Below are positions 52,998-60,545 of a DNA stretch of 64,000 nt, piece after piece. The notes beneath the pieces were generated by a model, which was not told the DNA's origin, made no database searches, and worked only from the letters and a program-made list of their open reading frames with translations. The stretch is from a bacterium (GTDB taxonomy: Bacteria; Pseudomonadota; Alphaproteobacteria; Acetobacterales; Acetobacteraceae), in the NCBI GenBank assembly GCA_026224825.1, contig JAMFRO010000022.1:310001-374000 (forward strand), given 5' to 3'. A program made the position numbers and the translations under genes. Every line of letters starts with the position of its first letter. The stretch's first letter is position 1.

Positions 52998-53894
52998 ATG
53001 CATATCGGCAATCCGGTTACCTGGGTATTTTCGCAACTCGGCGCCACGGAGGCCATCGGCAGTACGCCGGTGCAAGAGTATTTCACCACCACCGACTCCG
53101 GCGTGCCGGCATTGCGGCGCATAGGCGGCCGGCAGGTATGGGCAGCCCTCAAGCGCGGCTGGGACGATACGGGCAAGGGCCGGGCGGATCTGGTGATCCT
53201 GTGGCTCATCTACCCGGTCATGGCGCTGTACCTCGCGGCGGCGGATTACTACGGCCAGCTCGTGCTGCTGCTGCTGCCGGTGGCCTCGGGCTTCGCCCTG
53301 GTGGGGCCGCTGTTCGCCGTGGGCATGTATGAGATGAGCCGGCGGCGCGAGCTGACCGGCGAGCTGCATTGGATGGACGGTTTTGCCGTGCTGCGTTCAC
53401 CCTCCATCGGCGCCATTACCGGGCTGGGTCTGGGGCTCATCGCTCTATTCGGCGCCTGGCTGGTGGTGGCGACGGGCATTGCCGAGCTTTGCCTGGGGAG
53501 CGTCCCCACGGGCTTAAGCTTTTTCACCATAGCCTTCACCACCGCCCCCGGCTGGGCAATGCTGGGTCTCGGCACGGTGGCGGGTGCCGTGTTCGCGGTG
53601 CTGGTGCTGGTCATCTCCAGCGTCTCCTTCCCACTCCTGCTGGACCGGCCCGTCACGCTGGGCACCGCCATCCGCACCTCGGTGCAGGCGGTACGGCTCA
53701 ACCCCGGCGCGATGGCGCTATGGGGCGTAGTGGTAGCGCTAGGGCTGGTGCTGGGCAGCATCCCCGTCTTCGCCGGCCTCATCGTGGTACTACCGATACT
53801 GGGGCACGGCACCTGGCACCTGTACCGGGCGATGGTACCACGGGTGCTGAACGACGCCCCGCTGATTGTTGAGCAAACCGAAACAATAACGTAG
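52998..53894 (+). CDS. DUF2189 integral membrane protein
   Basis: The 298-residue protein has about six membrane helices: LVILWLIYPVMALYLAAA, LVLLLLPVASGFALVGPLFA, IGAITGLGLGLIALFGAWLV, WAMLGLGTVAGAVFAVLVLV and MALWGVVVALGLVLGSIPVF followed by AGLIVVLPILGHGTWHLYRA. GPLFAVGMYEMSRRRE matches the DUF2189 core. No catalytic motif is known. The next membrane protein follows 48 bp after a hairpin. Confidence 0.87.
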   Translation: MHIGNPVTWVFSQLGATEAIGSTPVQEYFTTTDSGVPALRRIGGRQVWAALKRGWDDTGKGRADLVILWLIYPVMALYLAAADYYGQLVLLLLPVASGFALVGPLFAVGMYEMSRRRELTGELHWMDGFAVLRSPSIGAITGLGLGLIALFGAWLVVATGIAELCLGSVPTGLSFFTIAFTTAPGWAMLGLGTVAGAVFAVLVLVISSVSFPLLLDRPVTLGTAIRTSVQAVRLNPGAMALWGVVVALGLVLGSIPVFAGLIVVLPILGHGTWHLYRAMVPRVLNDAPLIVEQTETIT

Positions 53895-53903
53895 CCTACC
53901 CTC

Positions 53904-53931
53904 AGCCCCGTGCGATGCAACGCACGGGGCT
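53904..53931 (+). other. Hairpin between two membrane protein genes
   Basis: AGCCCCGTGCG (53904-53914) pairs perfectly with CGCACGGGGCT (53921-53931), leaving a 6-nt loop. GGGAGG of the next gene lies two bases later. No T-tract follows, so it looks more like an mRNA processing, attenuation or stability element than a terminator. Confidence 0.6.
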
Positions 53932-53942
53932 CGGGAGGTTAC

Positions 53943-54695
53943 ATGGGGTTCTGGGGGATTATCGGCGCCGGCTGGCGCGGGGCGTTTGGCGCGGTCAAGC
54001 AAAACAAGCTGCTCTTCGCAGGATCGGTAGTGGCTCAGGCTTTAGTGCAGGGCTTCGCTTATCTCGTGGCGCCACTGCATTATGTCCAACGTCTCTCACC
54101 TCATATGCATATGCATATGTATCTCGCCGGATCTCATACATATCTGTTCGTTAGAGGCGTCGCCGTAAACCTCCCAGAATTCGCCGTCATGGCACCGTTG
54201 ATGATTGCAGTACATCGTTTCATCCTCGTGCACGACAAACGAAGCGTCTGGTGCAATTGGCACCGGATAGGCTTGTTCGCCACAGTGCTCGCCAGCATAC
54301 ATTTTTTTATTATAGAGGCTCCCACCTACATCGGCCAACTATACAAACCTGCAGGCATAGCAACCATCCTGAGTTGCTGGGCACTCGGCAGGCTTGTGCT
54401 TACCTACCCCGCAATCGCTTTGGATATTCCTGCTCCGTGGCGTGAAAGCTGGAATCGCACACGTAAGAATTGGTGGTTTATCGCAGGCGTCATGGCCTTC
54501 GGTTCGCTGCCAATCTATTTTGTTATTTTTCTCTCTTTTATGCCCGTGTATGATTCCACACCGGCGGCAGCCACGCATAAAGCCATAACATTCGTCTTGA
54601 GCGGCTTGTTAACCACGCCAATCTGGGTTGCCGTAATAGCCGCCCTCGCCTCCGAACTCTTCCGCAAATTTGGAGGCGTACCCGTGCGGGCCTAA
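53943..54695 (+). CDS. Polytopic membrane protein, unrecognised
   Basis: The 250-residue protein has five or six hydrophobic segments, such as LLFAGSVVAQALVQGFAYLV, FAVMAPLMIAVHRFILV, IGLFATVLASIHFFIIEAPT and GVMAFGSLPIYFVIFLSF. A short histidine/methionine repeat (SPHMHMHMYLAG) precedes the second helix, a possible metal contact. The GC content is lower than in the flanking genes, especially 54080-54600, which suggests recent gain. GGGAGG lies before ATG 53943. It ends by overlapping the convergent hydrolase gene. Confidence 0.75.
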   Translation: MGFWGIIGAGWRGAFGAVKQNKLLFAGSVVAQALVQGFAYLVAPLHYVQRLSPHMHMHMYLAGSHTYLFVRGVAVNLPEFAVMAPLMIAVHRFILVHDKRSVWCNWHRIGLFATVLASIHFFIIEAPTYIGQLYKPAGIATILSCWALGRLVLTYPAIALDIPAPWRESWNRTRKNWWFIAGVMAFGSLPIYFVIFLSFMPVYDSTPAAATHKAITFVLSGLLTTPIWVAVIAALASELFRKFGGVPVRA

Positions 54696-55450
54696 CGCTG
54701 GGCCTCAAGAAAATCGTCAATATGCGCGGCACAAACCTCCGGCGCCTCCATATGCAGCATATGCCCCGCACCCTCGATATCAATGCGCCGTACCGTCCCA
54801 GCACTCGCCTCGATAATATCCGCCATCAGCCGCAGCTCCTCCACATCCAGCGCCCCTGTCAGCAGCAGCGTGGGCGGTTGCAACGCGTGCAGCCGCTCGA
54901 TGTCCGGCATCACCAAAGCATGGTGATCGCGCAGCCATTGCCGGCCGGAGAAAGCCTCAATCTCACGACGAAGCTCCGCACCCGCCGGTAAATTGCGCGT
55001 CGTCTCAAACAACGGATGCCGCCACCACAGCTCTTTCGCCTCATCCATCCGCCCCACGCGCGCCAACGCGGTAATTTCCGCCCATTGCACCCGCCATGGT
55101 TCGGACCATTCCCAACCGGACATTTGCGGGCTGATCAAAATAAGGCTGCGCACCATCTCGGGATAATCCAGCGCAAAACTCAACGCCACGCCGCCACCCA
55201 TGGAAACACCGATGAGATCGCAACGCGCGATGGATCTGGCCCACAGCAACGCCGCGAGATCGCCAACATGCGTGAAAACCTCTTCGGACTCCGCAAGCGA
55301 GCGGCCGAAATCCCGCAAATCATAGCGCAGCAAACGCCGGCCTGGACGCAACAGCGGCCACAGCCGGTCCCAGGAACCAGCATCCCCGCCGAAGCCATGC
55401 ACGAACACAGCACACGGCCCCTGCCCTTGCTCCTCGGCGTGGAGCTGCAC
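54692..55450 (-). CDS. Alpha/beta hydrolase fold protein
   Basis: The 252-residue alpha/beta hydrolase has the oxyanion region AVFVHGFGGDAGSWDRLWPL, nucleophile Ser in LIGVSMGGGVAL, an acid residue in LTGALDVEE and catalytic His in GAGHMLHMEAPE. It is close to 3-oxoadipate enol-lactonase- and BioH-like members. Its substrate is not determined. It is five bases after the DUF1993 gene's end region on the same strand, so the order suggests separate transcripts with close spacing. Confidence 0.88.
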   Translation of the reverse strand: MQLHAEEQGQGPCAVFVHGFGGDAGSWDRLWPLLRPGRRLLRYDLRDFGRSLAESEEVFTHVGDLAALLWARSIARCDLIGVSMGGGVALSFALDYPEMVRSLILISPQMSGWEWSEPWRVQWAEITALARVGRMDEAKELWWRHPLFETTRNLPAGAELRREIEAFSGRQWLRDHHALVMPDIERLHALQPPTLLLTGALDVEELRLMADIIEASAGTVRRIDIEGAGHMLHMEAPEVCAAHIDDFLEAQR

Positions 55451-55454
55451 GCCT

Positions 55455-55973
55455 TCAGCCCTCGCGCATGAACCCGGCGAGATGGGCGAGGTAATCCTTC
55501 TTGCCGATGGCCAGGCCGTTATGGCGCAGAATATCGTAGGAGGTAACGTAATGAAAATAGAAATTCGGCAGCAGCCAGCGGTGCACGAAGTTTAGCCCAT
55601 CAATATCCAACACCATCGGCGGCTGCAGCGGCATCACGATGCGCCGCTCATCCGCACCCGCGAAATCCGCCGTGCTGAGTTTGCTTAGCTTGCCCAATGT
55701 CTCCGCCACAATCGCCTGCAGCCCAGCCAGATCGGCCTCCTGAATCGCGGGGCGCCCCGCCACCTCCTGGCCCTGCAGCCGCGCCGTGCCGGCGGTGGCG
55801 TGGAAGCAGACAAGCTGCACCTGGGTGGACAGCGGGAACATATCCGGCGCCAGGCGCTTAGCCGGCAGGCTGGCCGCATCCTCGCGCGCCGCCGCCAGTG
55901 CCAAAATCGCATTCAGGCTGTTCAGCGCACCGATGAAACTCCCAACACTGGCGGTATAAATTGCATCCGACAT
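55455..55973 (-). CDS. DUF1993 (DinB-like helical bundle) protein
   Basis: The 172-residue protein has the DUF1993 pattern: MSDAIYTASVGSFIGALNSL then NAILALAA, a segment with AKRLAPDMFPLSTQVQLVCF and the C-terminal LLPNFYFHYVTSYDILRHNG. The family is related to DinB-type four-helix bundles and may bind metal, but has no defined reaction. ATG 55973 is used; the frame extends upstream without domain content. Confidence 0.87.
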   Translation of the reverse strand: MSDAIYTASVGSFIGALNSLNAILALAAAREDAASLPAKRLAPDMFPLSTQVQLVCFHATAGTARLQGQEVAGRPAIQEADLAGLQAIVAETLGKLSKLSTADFAGADERRIVMPLQPPMVLDIDGLNFVHRWLLPNFYFHYVTSYDILRHNGLAIGKKDYLAHLAGFMREG

Positions 55974-56042
55974 TTTCGTTCCCCTATTTATTGGCTGGCC
56001 GGCAAGATTGCACAGACCCCGCCGCCGCACCAGTATGGGCGC

Positions 56043-56522
56043 ATGATACGTTTGGCGGAACCGCGTGATACCGAGAGCATCTGGGCCATTCTGGCACCGG
56101 TATTCGCGGCCGGAGATACCTATGCCGTACCGCGCGACATCACCCGCGCGTCCGCCCTTGCCTATTGGCTGGCGCCCGGCAAAACCACTTACGTGGCCGA
56201 GCTGGAAGGGCGGATCGCCGGCACATATTACTTACGCGCCAACCAGGCCGGTCCCGGCGCCCACGTAACCAATTGCGGCTATATCTCCGCCCCCTGGGCG
56301 CAGGGCCGCGGGCTGGCACGGGCCATGTGCGCGCATTCACTGCAGGCCGCACGAGGCGCCGGATTCCGCGCGATGCAGTTCAACCTGGTGGTGAGCACCA
56401 ACACGCGCGCGGTACGCCTATGGCAGGATATGGGCTTTGCCATCGTCGGCACCATACCAAGCGCCTTCGCCCACCCCACCCAAGGCGATGTGGCGGCGCA
56501 TGTGATGTGGCGTTTGCTTTGA
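56043..56522 (+). CDS. GNAT-family N-acetyltransferase
   Basis: The 159-residue acetyltransferase has the GNAT core: VAELEGRIAGTYYLRANQAG, the acetyl-CoA loop WAQGRGLARAMCAHSLQAAR (Q/RxxGxG/A-like) and VVSTNTRAVRLWQDMGFAIV at the end. The acceptor is unknown. ATG 56043 is the first in-frame start that fits. Two further small genes follow in the same direction. Confidence 0.9.
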   Translation: MIRLAEPRDTESIWAILAPVFAAGDTYAVPRDITRASALAYWLAPGKTTYVAELEGRIAGTYYLRANQAGPGAHVTNCGYISAPWAQGRGLARAMCAHSLQAARGAGFRAMQFNLVVSTNTRAVRLWQDMGFAIVGTIPSAFAHPTQGDVAAHVMWRLL

Positions 56523-56564
56523 CAGCCCCGGCATGAAAGACTTCACCAAAATGGGGGAGCAAAC

Positions 56565-57005
56565 ATGAACGACGCCGAAGCCCTGGCCCGCGCCGCGATA
56601 CAGAAAACCCTGGCCGCCTGCACCCAGGCCGGCGATGCCCGCAAGGCCGATGCCTATGCCAATTGCTTTACCGAAAACGGCGCCCTCATCCTGGCCGAAA
56701 CCTATGCCAGCCGCGCCGCCATCCACAGCTTCATGACCGCCCCCTCCGTCATCCCCCGGCCGCAATCCCCGGCCCCCGGCTTCGTCAGTCACCACCTCAC
56801 CACCTGCCGCATCGAGCTGACATCGGAACGCACGGCGGTGGTAAAAACCTACTGGCTGGTGATCAGCGCCGCGGGCGTGGACCATAGCGGCTATTACGAT
56901 GATAAATTCGAGAAGGTCGGCGAGGACTGGCTGATCGCCTCCCGCAAGCCGCGTACGCTGTGGGTGAGCCCGGCGAGCGTGCTGGTTGCCGGGGCTAAGA
57001 ACTGA
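56565..57005 (+). CDS. SnoaL-like (NTF2-fold) protein
   Basis: The 146-residue protein opens with an alpha-helix pair (LARAAIQKTLAACTQAGDAR then KADAYANCFTENGALI) and ends with a beta-sheet segment around SGYYDDKFEKVGEDWLIASR. This is the SnoaL_4 type of the NTF2 fold, often found in ring-isomerase, cyclase or dehydratase proteins. No catalytic residue can be assigned. GGGGG lies a few bases before ATG. Confidence 0.83.
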   Translation: MNDAEALARAAIQKTLAACTQAGDARKADAYANCFTENGALILAETYASRAAIHSFMTAPSVIPRPQSPAPGFVSHHLTTCRIELTSERTAVVKTYWLVISAAGVDHSGYYDDKFEKVGEDWLIASRKPRTLWVSPASVLVAGAKN

Positions 57006-57024
57006 GCTGCAGGGAGACAATCAA

Positions 57025-57399
57025 ATGACGCGCGTATTATACATCGGCCAAAAACCTGAAACCGTGGATTTTTCCGATCCCGCCGTACCACCGGGCATGA
57101 GTGCCGAGAAGATTAACGCCGGCATCGCGCTCTCCATGGGCCAGATGAAAGAACGCGGCTGGGACGTCGATCTGCTCCTGATTACGCCCGACGCAACAGC
57201 AGGCGTGCGCGTGGAGGCGCAATTGGCAAATGCGGCCTATGATTGCGCCGTGATCGGCGGCGGCATCCGCCTGCCACCCAAAAGCCTCACGCTGTTCGAG
57301 ACCGTTATCAATGCCATTCACAAATCCGCACCCAGCACGGCGATCGCCTTCAACACCACGCCGCAGGACACGGCCGACGCCGTGGCCCGCTGCGTTTAG
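57025..57399 (+). CDS. Conserved-looking small Rossmann-like protein, unrecognised
   Basis: The 124-residue protein has VLYIGQKPETVDFSDPAVPP, GWDVDLLLITPDATAGV and CAVIGGGIRLPPKSLTLFET, an alternating alpha/beta pattern suggesting a flavodoxin- or response-regulator-like sheet. I do not recognise the family. ATG 57025 with AGGGAGA upstream is used. It is 19 bp after the SnoaL-like gene, so both are probably one transcript. Confidence 0.7.
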   Translation: MTRVLYIGQKPETVDFSDPAVPPGMSAEKINAGIALSMGQMKERGWDVDLLLITPDATAGVRVEAQLANAAYDCAVIGGGIRLPPKSLTLFETVINAIHKSAPSTAIAFNTTPQDTADAVARCV

Positions 57400-57408
57400 C
57401 CGGAATAT

Positions 57409-57762
57409 CTAACGCGCGAAAACTTGCCCATAACGCTCCGGCTTAAACCCCACGACCAGCGCGCCGGCAATATCCAGCACCGGCCGCTTGATCATCGACG
57501 GCTGCTCCACCATCAGCGCAATCGCCTTCGCCGCATCGAAGTCGATCTTCCTGTCGTCAGGCAGTTTCTTGAACGTCGTGCCGGCGCGGTTGAGCAGCAC
57601 CTCCCACCCAATTTTCTGCACCCAGCCTTCCAGCACGGACCGCTCGATGCCAGACGCTTTGTAATCGTGAAACGCATACTCGATCTTATGCGCATCCAAC
57701 CAGTCCCGCGCCTTTTTCATCGTGTCGCAATTCTTGATGCCGTGGATTGTGACGCTTGCCAT
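57409..57762 (-). CDS. ArsC/Spx-family thioredoxin-fold protein (YffB type)
   Basis: The 117-residue protein has the YffB N-terminus VTIHGIKNCDTMKKARDWLD with a single Cys in place of the CxxC, and the ArsC-family segment SMIKRPVLDIAGALVVGFKP. Members lack proven arsenate reductase function; a glutathione-linked thiol role is suggested. ATG 57762 is used; five extra codons upstream are unsupported. Confidence 0.88.
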   Translation of the reverse strand: MASVTIHGIKNCDTMKKARDWLDAHKIEYAFHDYKASGIERSVLEGWVQKIGWEVLLNRAGTTFKKLPDDRKIDFDAAKAIALMVEQPSMIKRPVLDIAGALVVGFKPERYGQVFAR

Positions 57763-57814
57763 GCTGCTCGTTCCCATCTGCTAAGTGTCTGTCCTGGAAC
57801 ATCTTGAATCTATA

Positions 57815-58245
57815 GAGTCACTTGTGATTCAGATGCTTCTGACCCGATTCGCAGGAGCAGGCAATGTGGACGAACGAAAATTGCATTTCTTATGAACGCC
57901 GTGATTTGCGGTATCCGAGTGATCTCACGGATGCAGAATGGGCTCTGGTTGAGCCATTGATCCGGCCGGCCAAGCGCGGCCGCAACAAGCGCAGGGTGGA
58001 TGTCCGTGAGATTGTGAATGGCCTGATGTACATATTGAGCACTGGTTGCCAGTGGCCCGCACTTCCCAAAGATCTACCGCCCAAGAGCACAGTTAACGGT
58101 TACTTCCTTCGCTGGACCGAGGATCGGACGCTCGATCGGCTGCATCATGCACTCTATGTTCGGTGCCGGGAATTGGCCGAACGAGAGGCCAGCCCGACCG
58201 CCGCCATCATCGACAGCCAGAGTGTAAAGAGCGCTGAAAAAGGGG
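57815..58245 (+). mobile_element. Truncated IS5/IS1031-type insertion sequence
   Basis: Only the left part of the element remains. A possible terminal repeat begins at GAGTCACTTGTGATTC (57815-57830), and the transposase starts at 57864. The element breaks inside the transposase near 58245, after which remnants of VWA genes follow on the other strand. The left boundary is approximate because the matching right end is missing. Confidence 0.65.
57864..58245 (+). pseudogene. IS5-type transposase, N-terminal part only
   Basis: The N-terminal DUF4096-type DNA-binding part is clear: RYPSDLTDAEWALVEPLIRP, LMYILSTGCQWPALPKDLPP and STVNGYFLRWTEDRTLDRLH. The first DDE residue is present in AAIIDSQSVKSAEKGG. 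After this the frame leaves the family (GARDQLGPARA...) and the rest of the DDE domain is gone. The fragment is therefore not able to transpose itself. Confidence 0.88.
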
Positions 58246-58488
58246 GGGCGAGGGACCAGCTTGGGCCGGCGAGGGCGATGGTGCCGAGGAGCCAGGCGGC
58301 GAGGAGTTCATCCACGGGGCGGATGCGGGTGGTGGTGCGGCCGGGGATGATGAAATGCGGCAGGAGCGCGGGGGCGATGATCTGACGCCAGGGGGCATTA
58401 TGTCCTGACGCTGGCGCAGGTCCCACCAGAGGGCGAGAGCCGGGGCCAATAGCAGCAGCCAGGCGGGGCGGAGGAAATGGAAAATCAT
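58246..58488 (-). pseudogene. Bat-like membrane protein, N-terminal remnant with frameshift
   Basis: The frame starts MIFHFLRPAWLLLLAPALAL then WWDLRQRQD, typical of the first helix of BatB-type VWA proteins. The next family segment, NAPWRQIIAPALLPHFIIPG with VDELLAAWLLGTIALAGPSW, is in a different frame, so a one-base frameshift lies near 58400. The gene ends at the IS fragment. Its ATG overlaps the preceding VWA stop as ATGA, so it was once translationally coupled. Confidence 0.75.
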
Positions 58489-58777
58489 GCGGGCACTGGT
58501 TTGTGGCTGGTGCGGCGGCGGAGCAGGCCGGCGGCTTGGGCGGCCATGTTGAGGAGCAGGAGGGCGGCGAGCGGATAGTCGTAGAGGTCGGTGCAGGGGC
58601 AGGCTGAGAGGGTTTGGACTTTATGGGTCTCGATCTCGTCCAGGCGGGTATAAATCTGGTTGAGCTGGTTGTAGTCCATGGCGCGGTGGAAACCGCCGCC
58701 GGTGGCTTGAGCAATGTCCTGGAGGGTAGGTTCATCGATCGCGTCTTCGCCCACCGCATGCGGGTCGCCGATGGCTA
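58485..58777 (-). pseudogene. VWA (BatA-like) protein, C-terminal remnant
   Basis: The frame begins at the junction with AIGDPHAVGEDAIDEPTLQD, then IAQATGGGFHRAMDYNQLNQ and a final membrane helix (YPLAALLLLNMAAQAAGLL). This is the last part of a von Willebrand factor A domain plus C-terminal anchor. The N-terminal VWA part with the MIDAS metal site is missing. It abuts the stop of the sulfatase fragment directly. Confidence 0.75.
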
Positions 58778-59242
58778 GTCGTTATCCATGTTGATATTCG
58801 AGGTCATGTTCTGCATGATCTGGTCAACGGAGAAACTCGCCGCTTTCTGGCGTGGCGGGTAGTCCTTGAAGGTGGCGATGAATTTTGCCGTTCGAATCTG
58901 TGCTTCCGCAGCCATGTATTCATGAGAGGGGTACCAATCCCAATAAGTGTTCGAATCAGTATCGGCTCGCTCGAACGGATCAGTACGAAAATAAAACAAT
59001 TTTGGAACGCGTAGCCTGGTCAATGGTTCGGCCCAGACTTCCAGCGTGCCTTGGCTGCGTTGTTCCTCGAACACGGTTTTCCAGTTGCCGAAACGCAGAG
59101 ACATCAGATCGCCATCGTCGGAAAAATAGAAGAACTCGTCACGCGCGCTGGGGCCAGTGCCGGTGAGCAAGGAGAGTTGGTTGTAACCATCGAGATGGAT
59201 TTTATGGGTCATATCGCCGATCGTGTAGCCGGTGAGAAGCTT
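58775..59242 (-). pseudogene. Sulfatase, C-terminal fragment
   Basis: About 155 residues match the end of arylsulfatases: KIHLDGYNQLSLLTG, RDEFFYFSDDGDLMSLRFGN, WKTVFEEQRSQGTLEVWAEP, LTRLRVPKLFYFRTDPFERA and YPPRQKAASFSVDQIM. The N-terminal half with the CxAxR active site is absent. FGE ends only 40 bp upstream on the same strand. The fragment has no start codon or binding site at its left end. It is the remains of a sulfatase once encoded after the FGE. Confidence 0.85.
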
Positions 59243-59282
59243 GTGGTGACGTCCATAGTCACTGCTCCTGTTGAAGTTCAAG

Positions 59283-60260
59283 TCACGTCGTGGGGATCCT
59301 TGTGATGCAGCGGAAACCGATATGGCTGGTGCCGCTATCGACCATTTGTGCGTGGCGCGCGGCGGGGCGGTAGCGGCGGCAGTAATTGGGGGCGCAGAGA
59401 AAGGAGCCGCCTTTGACGACCTTGCGCGGGATGGCGACACCCGGCTGGTGTGGATCGAGGCTTTGCTCGCGGTTTTCATTGCGCGGATTTGTGGGGATGC
59501 AGCAGGGTTTGGCGGCGGCATTCGGATGGCGGTCGGCGTACCAGTCGGAGGTCCATTCCCAGACGTTGCCCGCCATGTCGAACAGGCCGTAGCCATTGGC
59601 GGGGAAGGCGCCGGCGGGGGATGTGCCGGCGTAGCCGTCGAGGCAGAGATTTTGGGTGGGGAAATTGCCTTGCCAGCTATTGGCCATGTGGCTGCCGGCG
59701 GGGGTGAATTCATCGCCCCAGGTGAATTCCGCACCTTCCAGCCCGCCGCGGGCGGCGAACTCCCATTCGGCTTCAGTGGGCAGGGCTTTGCCGGCCCAGG
59801 CGGCGTAGGCCTCAGCGTCCTCATAGGCGATGTGCACGGCGGGGTGGTCCAGCCTTGTGGCGATTGAGCTGGTTTTGCCCTCCGGGTGGCGCCAGTTGGC
59901 GCCGGGTTTCCAAGCCCACCATTGGCGGAAATCGTTGGTGGTGACGGCGTGCCTGGGTGGGGTAAAAACCATGGAGCCGGGGGCGAGCTGGGCTTGGGTG
60001 AGGCCTGGGAAGACGGTTTTGTCCAGCGGGCGTTCGGCCAGGGTTTTGTGCTTTGTTGCGGCAACAAAGGTGGCGAACTGGCGGTTGGTGACCAGGCGGC
60101 GGTCCATGAAAAACCCATCGACGCTGACGCGATGCGCCGGGGCTTCCTCCGGATAGTGATGGTCGGAGCCCATTGTGTAGGTGCCGCCTGGGATCCAGAC
60201 ACTGCCGCCCGGGGTTTCGGTTGCCTCAGCCTCCGGCTTCATTCTTTCTGCAACAGGCAC
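59283..60260 (-). CDS. Formylglycine-generating enzyme (SUMF1/FGE family), second copy
   Basis: The 325-residue FGE has VWIPGGTYTMGSDHHYPEEA, LPTEAEWEFAARGG, FDMAGNVWEWTSDWYADRHP and GGSFLCAPNYCRRYRPAARH with both catalytic Cys (about residues 289 and 294). It aligns over its full length with the enzyme at 1701-2669. It should still be active although the sulfatase next to it is broken. The start GTG 60260 has CGGAGG eight bases upstream; ATG 60242 is the alternative. An inverted repeat and tandem repeats lie just upstream. Confidence 0.92.
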   Translation of the reverse strand: MPVAERMKPEAEATETPGGSVWIPGGTYTMGSDHHYPEEAPAHRVSVDGFFMDRRLVTNRQFATFVAATKHKTLAERPLDKTVFPGLTQAQLAPGSMVFTPPRHAVTTNDFRQWWAWKPGANWRHPEGKTSSIATRLDHPAVHIAYEDAEAYAAWAGKALPTEAEWEFAARGGLEGAEFTWGDEFTPAGSHMANSWQGNFPTQNLCLDGYAGTSPAGAFPANGYGLFDMAGNVWEWTSDWYADRHPNAAAKPCCIPTNPRNENREQSLDPHQPGVAIPRKVVKGGSFLCAPNYCRRYRPAARHAQMVDSGTSHIGFRCITRIPTT

Positions 60261-60297
60261 GCCATAGGCCTCCGGTACCGCGTTATGGGCAATGTTC

Positions 60298-60320
60298 TTG
60301 CCGTACTGACGTTACGGCAA
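60298..60320. promoter_or_regulatory. Inverted repeat upstream of the second FGE, candidate operator
   Basis: TTGCCGTA (60298-60305) pairs with TACGGCAA (60313-60320), eight bases each with a 7-bp spacer, 38 bp from the GTG start. It is a plausible repressor site; the cognate regulator is not adjacent, which may reflect decay of this locus. Confidence 0.45.
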
Positions 60321-60343
60321 GCGTCCATTTGACATGCGATGGC

Positions 60344-60369
60344 ATTGCTTAAGTATATTGCTTAAGTAT
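60344..60369. repeat. Perfect 13-bp tandem repeat
   Basis: ATTGCTTAAGTAT is repeated exactly twice, head to tail, at 60344-60356 and 60357-60369. Each copy includes CTTAAG. It lies about 84 bp upstream of the FGE start in an AT-rich promoter region. It could be a regulatory site or a duplication scar. Confidence 0.6.
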
Positions 60370-60545
60370 TACGTAAGAGATGCTAACTATATCAGCAGTT
60401 TGTGCGCCGGAAATTAATATTCGGACATCTTTATTCAGCATTGAAATAATATACTGGCTTACAATCATCTTGCCGCCGTTTTCAATCAACTTGGTGGACG
60501 GGCGGGCCGGGCTGTCGTAGGGCGTGGGCCAAGTTGTGAACATGA

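Noticed and set aside
57793-57803. Second copy of the TetR half-site CCTGGAACATC
   Set aside because: It stands alone beside the IS end without the inverted partner, so it is probably chance.
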